DNA of 64,000 bases, taken from assembly GCA_002309375.1 (NCBI GenBank), contig DBXK01000041.1, positions 8,449-72,448 on the forward strand. Reading direction: 5' to 3'. How positions within the stretch are numbered: the stretch's first letter is position 1; every line of letters starts with the position of its first letter. Made by a program: the position numbers and the translations under genes. Source of the stretch: Christensenella sp. UBA1214. Its GTDB lineage: Bacteria > Bacillota > Clostridia > Christensenellales > CAG-138. Under the pieces are notes generated by a model. It searched no databases and was not told where the DNA came from. It was given only the letters and a program-made list of their open reading frames with translations. Positions 1 to 8,844 of the stretch are shown in pieces.

Positions 1-945
1 GCGTGTGTTCTCGGTGATGGAATTGTCGTTATAGTCGAGCACGCGGGTCTCGTCATCCATGATGACGTTCTCGACGAGGGCGCCGAACTTGATCGCGTCC
101 CAGATCTGGGGCTCGTTCTCGTGGGAGAGGTTGATGCACTTCGCATAGCAGCCGCCTTCGAAATTGAAAACGCCGCTGCCGGACCAGCCGTGTTCGTCGT
201 CGCCGATCAGCATGCGCTTCGGGTCGGCGGAAAGGGTGGTCTTGCCGGTGCCGGAAAGGCCGAAGAACAGCGCGGTATCGCCGTCGTGACCCATGTTGGC
301 GGAGCAGTGCATCGGGAATACGCCGCGCTCGGGCATGAGGAAGTTCATGACGGAGAACATGCCCTTCTTGATCTCGCCGGAATACATCGAGCAGGCGATG
401 GTGACGCGGTTATACTGGAAATCGAGGATGATCGCCGCTTCGGAGTTGGTGCCGTCGCGCTCGGGGACGCACTTGAAGCCGGGGCAGCAGAGCACGGTGA
501 ACTCGGGCTTGAAGCCTTCGAGCTGCTCCTTGCTCGGGCGGACGAACGCCTGGGTCGCAAACAGAGCGGAAGCGGCGTTCTCGCAGATCACGCGGATGGG
601 GAGGCAGTAGTCCGTGTCGGCGCCGACGTAGCAATCGACGATGAACGCCTCGCGGTTCTGCATATAGGCGCACATCTTGCCGTAGATGGCGTCCGCCTTT
701 GCCCGCTCGATGGGCATATTGATCTTGCCCCAGTCGACCTTGTTATGGATGTTCGGGGTGTCGACGATGAAACGGTCGTTAGGGGACCTGCCGGTGTATT
801 TGCCGGTGTTGATGACCAGCGCGCCGGTGTTCGCAAGCTTGCCTTCGCCGCGTGCGAGCGCCCTTTCGGTCAGCTCGGCGGGGGAGAGGTTGCGGTGGAT
901 CGCCTTCGGGTCGATGATGCCCATGGCTTCGAGATACGCTTTCAT
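1..945 (-). CDS. pckA: Phosphoenolpyruvate carboxykinase (ATP), N-terminal 315 residues, cut by window edge
   Basis: Interconverts oxaloacetate and PEP with ATP/ADP in the cytoplasm, linking the C4 acid pool to glycolysis or gluconeogenesis; in anaerobes it often runs in the PEP-carboxylating direction. The reading frame stays open to base 1, so the C-terminal part (family usually about 530 residues) lies outside. Seen in the translation: the substrate-binding TGKYTGRSPNDRF near residue 47, the kinase P-loop GLSGTGKTTLSADPKR near residue 228, and the metal-binding stretch IGDDEHGW just after it. This combination is specific to the ATP-dependent family. The ATG at 945 is preceded by AAAGGAG at 954-960. 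The gene is monocistronic as far as visible; DegV lies upstream on the same strand. Confidence 0.95.
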   Translation of the reverse strand, partial: MKAYLEAMGIIDPKAIHRNLSPAELTERALARGEGKLANTGALVINTGKYTGRSPNDRFIVDTPNIHNKVDWGKINMPIERAKADAIYGKMCAYMQNREAFIVDCYVGADTDYCLPIRVICENAASALFATQAFVRPSKEQLEGFKPEFTVLCCPGFKCVPERDGTNSEAAIILDFQYNRVTIACSMYSGEIKKGMFSVMNFLMPERGVFPMHCSANMGHDGDTALFFGLSGTGKTTLSADPKRMLIGDDEHGWSGSGVFNFEGGCYAKCINLSHENEPQIWDAIKFGALVENVIMDDETRVLDYNDNSITENTR

Positions 946-1009
946 TCTGTATGCTCCTTTCGGCATTTCCAATGATATTTTGTGCGTGGGTTTCGCTTTT
1001 TGCGCTTTT

Positions 1010-1867
1010 TTATTTGCGGATGAAGAGCACGCCGAGCGTCCTCGGTCCGCAGTGGCATGCAACGGTGCAGCCGGCGGTGGTGGGGATGACCTCGTCGAAG
1101 TAGTTGAACTCCTTGACGATGCGGACGCATTCCTGAACGATCTCGTCCGGCGTGTCCGTGTAGGTGATGAAGGCTCTGTGCGGCCGGATATCGGTGCGGC
1201 CTTCGAGCTTATCCTTGATGTAAGCCTTGAGGCAGCGCTCCCATGAACCGCGGTACTTCTTGAAAACGCGCATCGTTCCGTCCTTCACCTCGATGCCGGG
1301 GTGGAGCTGGAGCAGATTCGCGCCGAGCGCGGCGACCGTTGAGCAGCGCCCGCCCTTGACCATGAAATCGAGCCTGTCGAGAACGAAGCTCGCCTCGACC
1401 TTGGGAATGATGTCCTCGTCGAGGACTTTCTTGATCTCCGCGCCGCTCATGCCCGCATCGGCCAAATCGCAGGCCTCGAGCACGACGTGGCCGAAGCCGC
1501 TCGAAAGGTTCTTTGAATCAACGCAGTAGACGTTCGGAAAATTCTCCGCAGCAAGGCACGCGTTGTTGTATGCGGAGGAAAAACCGGAACTGATGGTGAG
1601 GAAAACGAGCTCGCTCCCGTCCGCAGTCATCTCGGCGAAAAGGTTCGTGAGCCTTTCAACGCTCGGCGCGGCGGTCTGGGGAAGCTTGTTCATTTCCTTG
1701 CAGCGTTCGAGCAGCTCGCGCATCGTGATATCGACGCCGTCGAGATACTCCTTATCGGCGATACGGACATAGAGAGGAAGCACCGTGACGCCGCGCTGCT
1801 CGTAAAGATTCGTGCCGTGGACCTCGTTGAGGAGGTCGGCGGTACTGTCGCAGCAGACTTTTACCAT
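1010..1867 (-). CDS. DegV family fatty-acid-binding protein
   Basis: DegV/FakB proteins bind one fatty acid and present it to the kinase FakA for phosphorylation before phospholipid synthesis. The 285-residue product has the family length. Seen: N-terminal KVCCDSTADL, PQTAAPS near residue 63, the ligand-contacting TISSGFSSAYNNA near 91-103, and the C-terminal CHCGPRTLG that matches the HxGP motif. The start at 1867 was chosen because AGGAGT lies 8 bases upstream; an 18-codon upstream extension in frame has no ribosome site. No FakA-like kinase is nearby, so the partner must be elsewhere. Role in this organism is inferred from the family. Confidence 0.92.
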   Translation of the reverse strand: MVKVCCDSTADLLNEVHGTNLYEQRGVTVLPLYVRIADKEYLDGVDITMRELLERCKEMNKLPQTAAPSVERLTNLFAEMTADGSELVFLTISSGFSSAYNNACLAAENFPNVYCVDSKNLSSGFGHVVLEACDLADAGMSGAEIKKVLDEDIIPKVEASFVLDRLDFMVKGGRCSTVAALGANLLQLHPGIEVKDGTMRVFKKYRGSWERCLKAYIKDKLEGRTDIRPHRAFITYTDTPDEIVQECVRIVKEFNYFDEVIPTTAGCTVACHCGPRTLGVLFIRK

Positions 1868-1979
1868 AAAAATAACTCCTGAAAATAAATTGGTATAAGG
1901 CCAATCTACAGTATACCACAATGTTTCCCGCCTGTAAAGAAGACAATGCGGAAAAATCCGGTTTTTCGGGAAAGCGCAA

Positions 1980-2006
1980 CAAAAAGGAGGCGGCTTTCCC
2001 GCCTCC
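1980..2006 (-). terminator. Rho-independent terminator after larC
   Basis: GGAGGCGG/CCGCCTCC stem (1986-2006) followed on the - strand by TTTTTG. It sits 19 bases past the larC stop codon. Confidence 0.75.
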
Positions 2007-2024
2007 CGATTCCGATCGACCCGA

Positions 2025-3317
2025 TCATTTCATTCTGATCAGCTTCTCCGCTTCAGAGAGCGGAACGCCCCTTTCCCGCGCGATGCGGGCAAGGTCGTCG
2101 TATTCGTATTTCACCTTCTCCGTGCCGAAGCCCTCCGAAACCTTTCTGCGGACGAGCCCGAACTGCGTTTCGACCGTTTCGATCCTCCGCGAGAGCACGT
2201 GCCGCGTGACGGCGCTTTCGCGGATCCCGAGCGTGGTCGTATGGGCGAACATTGCCTCGATCAGCCCCTGCTTTTCGCTTTCCGCGCAGATAACGGCGAT
2301 CAGCGTTCCCGGGCGGGATTTCTTCATGCCGACCGGAACGGTGTAAACGTCCCTCGCGCCGGCCTCGAAGAGCTTTTCTTCGGCAAAACCGATCTGCTCC
2401 GCCGTCATGTCGTCCACGTTGCATTCAAGGCGGAAGATCCTTTCCGCGCCGCCGCCCTCGCTGCCGAATATGGCGCGCACGCAGTTTGCCTGCGGGAAAT
2501 CCTTCCTGCCCATGCCATAGCCGATCCCCTCGGCGGTCATGGCGGGCTGCGGGCCGAATTCGTTTACGAAATGCTTCAAAAGCGCCGCGCCGGTCGGGGT
2601 GCAGAGCTCGCCGCGGAGCTCGCCGCCATAGGTCGGCACGCCGAGCAGGATATGCGCGGTCGCAGGGGCGGGCACGGGCAGTATGCCGTGCGCACAGTGA
2701 ACGTGGCCGCTGCCGACGTGGACGGGGGAGGCGATTATGCGGTCCGGCGCGAGCATTTCGATCAAAAGCGAGACCGCCGCAACGTCCGCGACCGCGTCCA
2801 GCGTTCCGACCTCGTGGAAATGAATATCCGAAACCGGCACGCCGTGCGCCTTCGATTCGGCGTCCGCGATCAGCGCATAGACGGCGGAAGCATCCTTTTT
2901 GACCTTATCGGAAAGCGGCAGCGCGCCGATGATCGCCTCGATATCCCCGAGGCTGCTGTGGTGATGCTCATGATGATGCTCATGTTCGTGCTCATGCTCA
3001 TGACAATGCTCATGCTCGTGTTCGTGTTCATGGCAATGCTCGTGCTCATGGCAATGCTCGTGATGATGCTCATGCTCGTGCTCGTGATCATGGTGATGTT
3101 CGTGCTCCTCCGCGCCGTCCACAGCAATGCGCATATGCGTTCCGGTGATGCCGCATTTAACGGAGGGTTCGGCGGCGACGGTCACGCCGGGCAGGCCGAG
3201 CGAATTCATTTTTTCGATGAAAGCGGCCTTTTTTTCATCGGGCAGCAGCTCATAGAGCGCGGCGGAGAGCATATCGCCGGCGGCGCCCATGGAAAGATCG
3301 AGATATAAGGTCTTCAT
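2025..3317 (-). CDS. larC: Nickel-pincer cofactor biosynthesis protein LarC, single-ORF form with His-rich insert
   Basis: LarC is the CTP-dependent cyclometallase that inserts nickel into the pyridinium dithiocarboxylate nucleotide made by LarB and LarE, giving the cofactor of lactate racemase and related enzymes. The 430-residue protein starts MKTLYLDLSMGAAGDML, typical of LarC1, and continues without interruption into the LarC2 part (ERIFRLECNVDDMTAEQIG...GMKKSRPGTL). In Lactobacillus plantarum the two halves need a ribosomal frameshift; here they are one frame. Residues 71-120 are an almost pure His/Glu/Asp/Cys tract, likely metal binding. ATG at 3317 follows AAGGAT; an in-frame ATG eight codons upstream lacks a better site. 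No larA, larB or larE gene is adjacent. Confidence 0.92.
   Translation of the reverse strand: MKTLYLDLSMGAAGDMLSAALYELLPDEKKAAFIEKMNSLGLPGVTVAAEPSVKCGITGTHMRIAVDGAEEHEHHHDHEHEHEHHHEHCHEHEHCHEHEHEHEHCHEHEHEHEHHHEHHHSSLGDIEAIIGALPLSDKVKKDASAVYALIADAESKAHGVPVSDIHFHEVGTLDAVADVAAVSLLIEMLAPDRIIASPVHVGSGHVHCAHGILPVPAPATAHILLGVPTYGGELRGELCTPTGAALLKHFVNEFGPQPAMTAEGIGYGMGRKDFPQANCVRAIFGSEGGGAERIFRLECNVDDMTAEQIGFAEEKLFEAGARDVYTVPVGMKKSRPGTLIAVICAESEKQGLIEAMFAHTTTLGIRESAVTRHVLSRRIETVETQFGLVRRKVSEGFGTEKVKYEYDDLARIARERGVPLSEAEKLIRMK
2958..3107 (-). repeat. Low-complexity His/Glu coding repeat inside larC
   Basis: Short CATGAG/CATCAT-type hexamers repeat through 150 bases and encode a tract of His with Glu, Asp and three Cys. 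The unit drifts and stays in frame, so this is a coding repeat, probably a nickel-storage or nickel-delivery arm. Confidence 0.85.
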
Positions 3318-3438
3318 TGCAAAACATCCTTCCGCCCGCAATGCGCGGGCTTTGTTAACTGCGTTATAACATGAACCGGCGGCAATGTCAACCCGCGCGG
3401 CGAAACGGGATTTATTTCCCGTTTTTTCCGCTCCGGTG

Positions 3439-3467
3439 TTCCAATTCCCGCCAGGCTGTGTTATAAT
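3439..3467 (+). promoter_or_regulatory. Sigma-A-type promoter for the DUF368 gene
   Basis: TTCCAA (3439-3444), 17-base spacer, TATAAT (3462-3467). The -35 box is weak; the -10 box is perfect. It is 62 bases upstream of the start. Confidence 0.5.
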
Positions 3468-3528
3468 AAATTATGTATGTGTCTGCACCGATCCGTGCAG
3501 AGAATGAAATCATCCGGAGGCTTCAGCT

Positions 3529-4521
3529 TTGAAACTCTTCTTCAGCAAGCTCCTCGCCGGCTTCGTGATCGGCGCCGGAGCGATCATCCCCGGCCTCAGC
3601 GGCGGTATCCTTGCCGTTTCGATGGGCATTTACCAGAAAACGATCGAGGCCGTGACGGGCTTCTTCAAGGCGCCGAAAAAGAACTTCCGGTTCCTCCTGC
3701 CGCTCATTATCGGCGGCGGCATCGGCTGGCTGGTGTTCATGTTCCTGATCGATAAGACCTTTGCGAAGTATCAGACCGAGGTCATCAGCATCTTCCTCGG
3801 CCTCGTTGTCGGCAGCATCCCGAGCTTTATCTCCGAAGCGAACGACGGGAAGCCCTTCAAACCGACGAGCCTCGTTTATACGCTGATCGGCTTTGCTTTC
3901 GCGTTCGCTCTGGTTTTGTGCTCGCTGTTTATGGGCGATACCGCCGTCGGTGCGCAGCGCGAAATGACGCCGCTGCTTGCCCTCGTCTGCGGCGCGGTCG
4001 TGATGTTCGGCGTCGTGACCCCCGGCGTCAGCACGTCGTTCATCATCATCAACATGAACTGCTATAATAGTTTCCTGAATGTTTTTGCGCATTTCTTCGA
4101 TGATCCCGGGAAGAATTTAGTCTTTGCCGGGTTCACGGCGCTCGGGTTCCTGCTTGTTGCCGTTCCGATGCTCCTTCTTGCGCGCACGATGCTGCGGAAG
4201 TTCCATCGCCAGAGCTTCTATTTCCTCTTCGGCTTCCTGCTTGCGACCCTCGTCGGCTGCATCATCCAGGAATCGATCCGCCCGCGCACGGAAGCGCTCA
4301 CCGCGCTCAATATCGCGATCATCGCCGTGCTGTTCATCGTCGGCGCCGTGATCTCCTTTGTTATGGAGCGCGCAATGAAGAAGATGGAGCTGCACGAGGC
4401 GGAGGAGAATGCCGAAGCCGGTGAAGACGCCGGGAAGCCCGCGGAGGTGCTCGAGGAACTTGAGGAGCTGAAAACCGGCGACGTAAAGCCGGAAACGGAA
4501 AAACCCGCGGAAAACAAATAA
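3529..4521 (+). CDS. DUF368 membrane protein, probable polyprenyl-phosphate transporter (PopT type)
   Basis: A 330-residue polytopic membrane protein with about eight hydrophobic segments. The N-terminal IIPGLSGGILAVSMGIYQK and the internal VVTPGVSTSFIII are the paired glycine/proline signatures of the DUF368 family. DUF368 members have been linked to recycling of undecaprenyl phosphate across the membrane (PopT), alongside DedA proteins. The last ~50 residues are a highly acidic Glu/Lys/Pro tail, probably cytoplasmic, which is not a family feature. The start TTG/ATG choice follows the CGGAGG site just upstream of 3529. Function is assigned by family; the direction of transport is not visible from sequence. 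Confidence 0.82.
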   Translation: MKLFFSKLLAGFVIGAGAIIPGLSGGILAVSMGIYQKTIEAVTGFFKAPKKNFRFLLPLIIGGGIGWLVFMFLIDKTFAKYQTEVISIFLGLVVGSIPSFISEANDGKPFKPTSLVYTLIGFAFAFALVLCSLFMGDTAVGAQREMTPLLALVCGAVVMFGVVTPGVSTSFIIINMNCYNSFLNVFAHFFDDPGKNLVFAGFTALGFLLVAVPMLLLARTMLRKFHRQSFYFLFGFLLATLVGCIIQESIRPRTEALTALNIAIIAVLFIVGAVISFVMERAMKKMELHEAEENAEAGEDAGKPAEVLEELEELKTGDVKPETEKPAENK

Positions 4522-4554
4522 AACCTTCTTAACGGGGGAGAAAGAGGCAAGACC

Positions 4555-5733
4555 ATGCTGACCAAAACCGATGTGAAAGCCGAGCTGCACCGCTTCGGAG
4601 GCAGCGGCAAGCTTATTGTCGGCCGCGCGGAGGACTTCGATCCGGCGGAAAACGATCTTTCGGGGAAGGTCCGGCTCATCTACCTCGATCCGCCCTTCGG
4701 TTCCGGCGGGAGCTATGAATTCAAGGACAAAACGGCGGTCCGCGCGTACAGCGACAGGCAGAGCGCGGACGAATACCTCGCCATGATGCGCACCGTCCTT
4801 GAAAAATGCCGCGAGCTGCTTTCGGATACAGGCTCGATCTACGTCCATATCGACTACCGTATGAGCGGCAGGATCCGCAGCCTGATGGACGAAATATTCG
4901 GCGAGGACAACCTGATGAACGAGATCATCTGGTCCTACCGTTCCGGCGGCCGCTCGACGAAGCATTATTCGCGAAAGCACGACACGATCCTTTTCTACCG
5001 CAAGACCAAGCGCGTTTATTTCAATATCGAGGCGACCGGCTCCCCGCGCGGGAACGTCCGCCGCAACCATATGAAGCGCCGCGCCGATGAAGATGGCCGG
5101 ATCTATTTCTCCATCCGCTCCGGCGGCAAGGAATACCGCTATTATGAGGACGATCTCGTCTTCCCGAGCGACGTTTGGGACGATATCGAGCATCTCCACC
5201 AGCGCGATCCGGAGCGCACGGGCTTCACGACACAGAAGCCGGAGGCGCTGCTCCGCCGCATCATTTCCGCCTCCTCGCGCGAGGGGGATCTCGCTATGGA
5301 CTTCTTCTCCGGCAGCGGAACGACGGCCGCTGTCGCCGCCGCGCTGGATCGGCGCTTCATCTGCTGCGACTGCGGCGAAGCGGCGCTCTTTGCTTCCCGC
5401 CGCAGGCTGATCGAACAGGCGCGGAGCACCGATCTTTTCAACGAGGAAAAGAGCTTCACCGTCAGCTACGACGATCCCGCCGCAATGCAGACGCTCACGG
5501 AGCCGGAAAAGCTCGTTCTGATCACTCCGGCGCTCGGCGGCTGCTTCGTGACCGTGCCGGGCACGGCCGAGGGCCCCGCGTTCCTCGCCTCCGGAAGGAT
5601 CGAGAACGGCGTATTTATTGCCGAGGACTGCATCCTCCGCCCGAAGAAGAACGACGAAATATTCATCCCCGTCGGCCGCGCGCTGCATATCGTCGGCGCG
5701 GACTGCACGCAGGGCTTCTTTACGGTGGAATAA
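4555..5733 (+). CDS. Beta-class site-specific DNA methyltransferase (orphan)
   Basis: A 392-residue amino-group DNA methyltransferase. The catalytic motif IV reads DPPF (residues 45-48) and comes before the AdoMet-binding motif I MDFFSGSGTTA (about 248-258). This order defines the beta class, which includes type III Mod subunits and many solitary methylases. The variable middle is the likely target-recognition region. The last ~85 residues form an extra C-terminal domain that I do not recognise. No endonuclease or Res subunit lies nearby, so it is probably a solitary methylase with an epigenetic role, or part of a lost R-M system. It follows the DUF368 gene by 33 bases with a GGGGGAG site. 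Confidence 0.88.
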   Translation: MLTKTDVKAELHRFGGSGKLIVGRAEDFDPAENDLSGKVRLIYLDPPFGSGGSYEFKDKTAVRAYSDRQSADEYLAMMRTVLEKCRELLSDTGSIYVHIDYRMSGRIRSLMDEIFGEDNLMNEIIWSYRSGGRSTKHYSRKHDTILFYRKTKRVYFNIEATGSPRGNVRRNHMKRRADEDGRIYFSIRSGGKEYRYYEDDLVFPSDVWDDIEHLHQRDPERTGFTTQKPEALLRRIISASSREGDLAMDFFSGSGTTAAVAAALDRRFICCDCGEAALFASRRRLIEQARSTDLFNEEKSFTVSYDDPAAMQTLTEPEKLVLITPALGGCFVTVPGTAEGPAFLASGRIENGVFIAEDCILRPKKNDEIFIPVGRALHIVGADCTQGFFTVE

Positions 5734-5751
5734 GACTAACGGAACAGACAA

Positions 5752-5778
5752 AAAGAACCGCTTACATGCGGTTCTTTA
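5752..5778. terminator. Bidirectional terminator between convergent genes
   Basis: AAAGAACCGC/GCGGTTCTTT stem with a six-base loop and T-rich flanks on both strands, between the methyltransferase and the convergent MATE gene. Confidence 0.8.
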
Positions 5779-5794
5779 ATTATTTGCGGTTTTT

Positions 5795-7198
5795 TCATCC
5801 CTGATCCCTGACGATATTCACGACCCATTTTCTGCTCCGCACGAAGAAGAAGCCGATGACGCATTTGATCAACTCCAGCGAGCAGCAGATCATATACATC
5901 GGGAGGATCGGGAGCGAGGTGAAGCGGCTCAGGCAGAATGCGACCGGGATGCAGAGCGCCCAGACGTAGCAGCTGTCGAAAAGCATCGTGATCTTCGTCT
6001 GCCCGCCCGAGCGCAGGGTGAAATAGCAGGCGTGAGTGAAGGAATAGAAGGGCATCATGAACGCCGCGACCCAAAGGAAGCGGGTCGCAAGCCGCATGAC
6101 CTCCTCGCTCGTATTGTAAAGCCGCGGGATGAACGGCGCGGAAACGGCGAGCGCGGCGCCGAAGAACAGGCAGGTGCAGACGGAAAGCGCAATGATCTTC
6201 CGGTCCGTTTCCACCGCTTCCTCGAGCTTGTTCGCGCCGAGCAGATTGCCGACGATGATGCCGATCGATGAACCGATGGACATGAAAACGATGTTGAAAA
6301 GGTTGGAGACCGTGCTCGAAATGTTCTGCGCGGCGACGGCGGAAAGCCCGCGCGTCGAATAGCACTGGCTCATGACCGTGATTCCGAGCGACCAGAGCGC
6401 CTCGTTCAAAAGCAGGGGAGTGCCCTTTTTGATGATCTCCTTCGTGAGCTTCCAGGGAACGCGGAGCGAGCGGTAAACGCCGCCGAAGAACGGGAAGCGC
6501 TTCGTGTGGGTGTGGGCGTAGACGGCGATGATGCCGAGCTCCACAAAGCGGGAGATGACCGTTGCGATCGCAGCGCCGACAACGCCGAGGGCGGGGAAGC
6601 CGAGCTTGCCGAAGATCAGAAGATAGTTGAAAAGAAGGTTCACGAGCACAGCCGTGCCGCTGCCGACCATCGGGACGAAGGTCTCGCCCGTTTCGCGAAG
6701 GGACGAGGCGTAGCACTGCGCGAAGGCGTAGGGAACGAGCCCGAGCAGCATGATCATCACGTATTTGCTGCCTTCGGCAAGGGTGAGAGCGAGGTCGCCC
6801 TCCGATTCGCTTTCATGCAGGAAGAGCTTCAAAAGCGGCTCATGGAAGAAGCCGAGGATAACGAGCGCCGCTGCACAGACGAGGGCGCAGGTGATGAGCT
6901 TGAAGCGGAGCACGTTCCTGACGCCGTTCATATCCTTCTTGCCGGCGAACTGCGCGCCGAAGATGCTCGCGCCGGAAAGCCCGCCGAAGATCGTGAGATT
7001 GAAAACGAAAATCAGCTGATTCGCGATCGCAACGCCGCTCATCTGCTCCGTGCCCATCCGCCCGACCATCAGGTTGTCGAGCACGCTGACGAACTGGCTG
7101 ATGCCGTTCTGGACGACGACCGGGATGATGATCGCGAGCGCCGCTTTATAAAACGCTTTATCTCCTATGAACTTTTTAAGAAATCCCCGCTTCCGCAT
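5795..7198 (-). CDS. MATE family efflux transporter
   Basis: A 467-residue protein with about twelve hydrophobic segments in two related halves, as in MATE proton- or sodium-coupled multidrug exporters. Seen: the first-half pattern MSGVAIANQLIFVFN with GGLSGASIFGAQFAGKKD, repeated in the second half as SAVAAQNISSTVSNLFN with SIGIIVGNLLGANK. Length is normal. It is not in an operon; IreB is divergent. Substrate cannot be read from sequence. A hydrophilic, basic N-terminus precedes the first helix. Confidence 0.9.
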   Translation of the reverse strand: MRKRGFLKKFIGDKAFYKAALAIIIPVVVQNGISQFVSVLDNLMVGRMGTEQMSGVAIANQLIFVFNLTIFGGLSGASIFGAQFAGKKDMNGVRNVLRFKLITCALVCAAALVILGFFHEPLLKLFLHESESEGDLALTLAEGSKYVMIMLLGLVPYAFAQCYASSLRETGETFVPMVGSGTAVLVNLLFNYLLIFGKLGFPALGVVGAAIATVISRFVELGIIAVYAHTHTKRFPFFGGVYRSLRVPWKLTKEIIKKGTPLLLNEALWSLGITVMSQCYSTRGLSAVAAQNISSTVSNLFNIVFMSIGSSIGIIVGNLLGANKLEEAVETDRKIIALSVCTCLFFGAALAVSAPFIPRLYNTSEEVMRLATRFLWVAAFMMPFYSFTHACYFTLRSGGQTKITMLFDSCYVWALCIPVAFCLSRFTSLPILPMYMICCSLELIKCVIGFFFVRSRKWVVNIVRDQG

Positions 7199-7338
7199 CG
7201 CTTTCTCCGCAGTCAGGCATATTTTTCAATAGCATACCATTTTTCGCCTTCCAATGGAACAGCGGAAGCGGCATTTTCTGAAAATATACTCAGTGGAGCG
7301 GATCTGAAGCCGATTTGAGCAAAATCTGCGTGAAACGC

Positions 7339-7367
7339 TTGAGTGCCGCACGCTTTTGTGGTATAAT
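7339..7367 (+). promoter_or_regulatory. Sigma-A-type promoter for ireB
   Basis: TTGAGT (7339-7344), 17-base spacer, TATAAT (7362-7367), 43 bases before the ireB start. Confidence 0.75.
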
Positions 7368-7409
7368 ATAAATTGACGGGATATTTGAACCGATCAACCA
7401 AGGAGGTTT

Positions 7410-7709
7410 ATGGCAGTGGACGAAAGAAACAACAGGACCAAGACCGATCTCGGAAATACGATCACCTTTGACCGTCCGAACGAAAAGCATACGGCCCACG
7501 AGGTGCTGATGAGCGTTTATTATTCCCTCCGCCAGAAGGGTTACGATCCGATGAATCAGCTCGTCGGCTATCTGCTTTCCGGCGACCCGACTTACGTCAC
7601 GAGCTATAACAACGCGAGGTATCTGATCCGCACGATGGAGCGGGATGAGCTGATCGAGGAGCTCGTGCGCGCTTATATCGAGCAGTATGCCGGGGACGAC
7701 ACGCTTTGA
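7410..7709 (+). CDS. ireB: IreB family regulatory phosphoprotein (UPF0297)
   Basis: A small cytoplasmic protein of 99 residues, slightly longer than the usual ~90. In Enterococcus faecalis, IreB is phosphorylated by the PASTA kinase IreK, dephosphorylated by the PP2C phosphatase IreP, and tunes cephalosporin tolerance. Seen: the conserved core [18 protein letters not shown] followed by [27 protein letters not shown]. In many Bacillota ireB is followed by ruvX; here the next gene is an aldo/keto reductase that overlaps it by four bases (TTGA), so the two are translationally coupled. AGGAGG precedes the ATG. A membrane PP2C phosphatase at 32978 could be its partner; no kinase gene is present here. 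Confidence 0.93.
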   Translation: MAVDERNNRTKTDLGNTITFDRPNEKHTAHEVLMSVYYSLRQKGYDPMNQLVGYLLSGDPTYVTSYNNARYLIRTMERDELIEELVRAYIEQYAGDDTL

Positions 7710-8653
7710 TCTATCATGAACTCGGCAAAACGGGCATAACGGTTTCGAAGCTCTGCTTCGGTTCGCTCACGATGGGGCCTTTCCAGCGGGATCTGACGCC
7801 CGCGCAGGGGGCAGCCCTGTTCGAGCGCGCCTTCGATCTCGGCGTCAACTTCGTCGACACGGCGGAGATCTACGGAACGTATCCCCATGTCCGCGAGGCG
7901 ATCAGGCTGAAGCCGGATCTCATCGTCTGCTCGAAGAGCTATGCATACGACCGCGAAGGCGCGGAGCGGAGCCTCATAAAAGCCCTTTCCGGCATCGGCA
8001 GGGACTATATCGACGTTTTCCTGATGCATGAGCAGGAGAGCATCCATACGATCCGCGGCCACCGCGAAGCCCTCGAATACTATATCGAGATGATGCGCAA
8101 GGGCTATATCCGCGCCGTCGGCCTTTCCACGCACTATATCGCCTGCATGGACGGCGCGCTGACCCATCCGGAGCTGCAGGTGCTGTTCCCTCTTATCAAT
8201 AAAAGGGGCATCGGCATCGCGGACGGAACTTCCGATGAAATGCTCGAAAGGATCCGCCTCGCCCACGCGCAGGGCAGGGGCATCATCGCGATGAAGCCGC
8301 TCGGCGGCGGGCATCTGATCTCCGAAAGGGAGGAAGCCCTCGACTATATCCTGAACCTTGACGACTGCGTTGACACGATCGCGATCGGCATGCAGAGCAT
8401 CAGCGAGGTCGAATACAACTGCGCGCGCTTCAGCGGCGAAACGCCCGATCCCGCCGTTGCGGAGGAGCTGAGCCGGAAAAAGCGCCGCCTGCTGATCCAG
8501 GAATGGTGCCAGGGCTGCGGCGCCTGCGTTGCCGCCTGCCATAACCACGCGCTGCATATCGAAAACGGGCGGGCGGTCGTCGACCCGGATAAATGCGCGC
8601 TCTGTACCTACTGCGCGCGAGCCTGCCCGCAATTCACGATCAAGGTCATCTGA
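7706..8653 (+). CDS. Aldo/keto reductase with C-terminal 2x[4Fe-4S] ferredoxin domain
   Basis: A 315-residue cytoplasmic oxidoreductase. The N-terminal TIM barrel carries the full catalytic tetrad: Asp51 and Tyr56 (FVDTAEIYG), Lys77 (VCSKSY) and His108 (FLMHEQ). The C-terminus (about 262-312) has two ferredoxin clusters, CxxCxxCxxxC at [11 protein letters not shown] and again at [12 protein letters not shown]. This fused form is common in anaerobes and suggests electron exchange with ferredoxin in place of, or besides, NAD(P)H. The TTG start overlaps the ireB stop codon, so expression is tied to ireB. Substrate is unknown. Confidence 0.9.
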   Translation: MIYHELGKTGITVSKLCFGSLTMGPFQRDLTPAQGAALFERAFDLGVNFVDTAEIYGTYPHVREAIRLKPDLIVCSKSYAYDREGAERSLIKALSGIGRDYIDVFLMHEQESIHTIRGHREALEYYIEMMRKGYIRAVGLSTHYIACMDGALTHPELQVLFPLINKRGIGIADGTSDEMLERIRLAHAQGRGIIAMKPLGGGHLISEREEALDYILNLDDCVDTIAIGMQSISEVEYNCARFSGETPDPAVAEELSRKKRRLLIQEWCQGCGACVAACHNHALHIENGRAVVDPDKCALCTYCARACPQFTIKVI

Positions 8654-8716
8654 AGCTCCGCGGCATTCCGAAAACGGACTGCCGCTCATTTTTGGGCTTT
8701 TTTGCTTGTTTTGGGT

Positions 8717-8745
8717 TTGCCAAATACTTCCCGCTGTGGTAAAAT
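8717..8745 (+). promoter_or_regulatory. Sigma-A-type promoter for the ECF sigma operon
   Basis: TTGCCA (8717-8722), 17-base spacer, TAAAAT (8740-8745), about 100 bases before the TTG start. Confidence 0.6.
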
Positions 8746-8844
8746 ATAAGAACGGGCGTCCGACGGCGTAAAATACCGAAAAAACTTTTCGAAATATGGC
8801 AACCGTGTGGCGGCGCCGAGCGTTATTATAAATGGAGTGCGGAT

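Noticed and set aside
2958..3107. CRISPR-like short repeats
   Set aside because: The units are 6-12 bases, in frame, without spacers; they encode the His tract of LarC.
4117..5751. 544-codon frame antisense to the DUF368 and methyltransferase genes
   Set aside because: The sense strand carries catalytic motifs; the antisense composition (Ala/Arg/Asp-rich) is typical of a GC-rich shadow.
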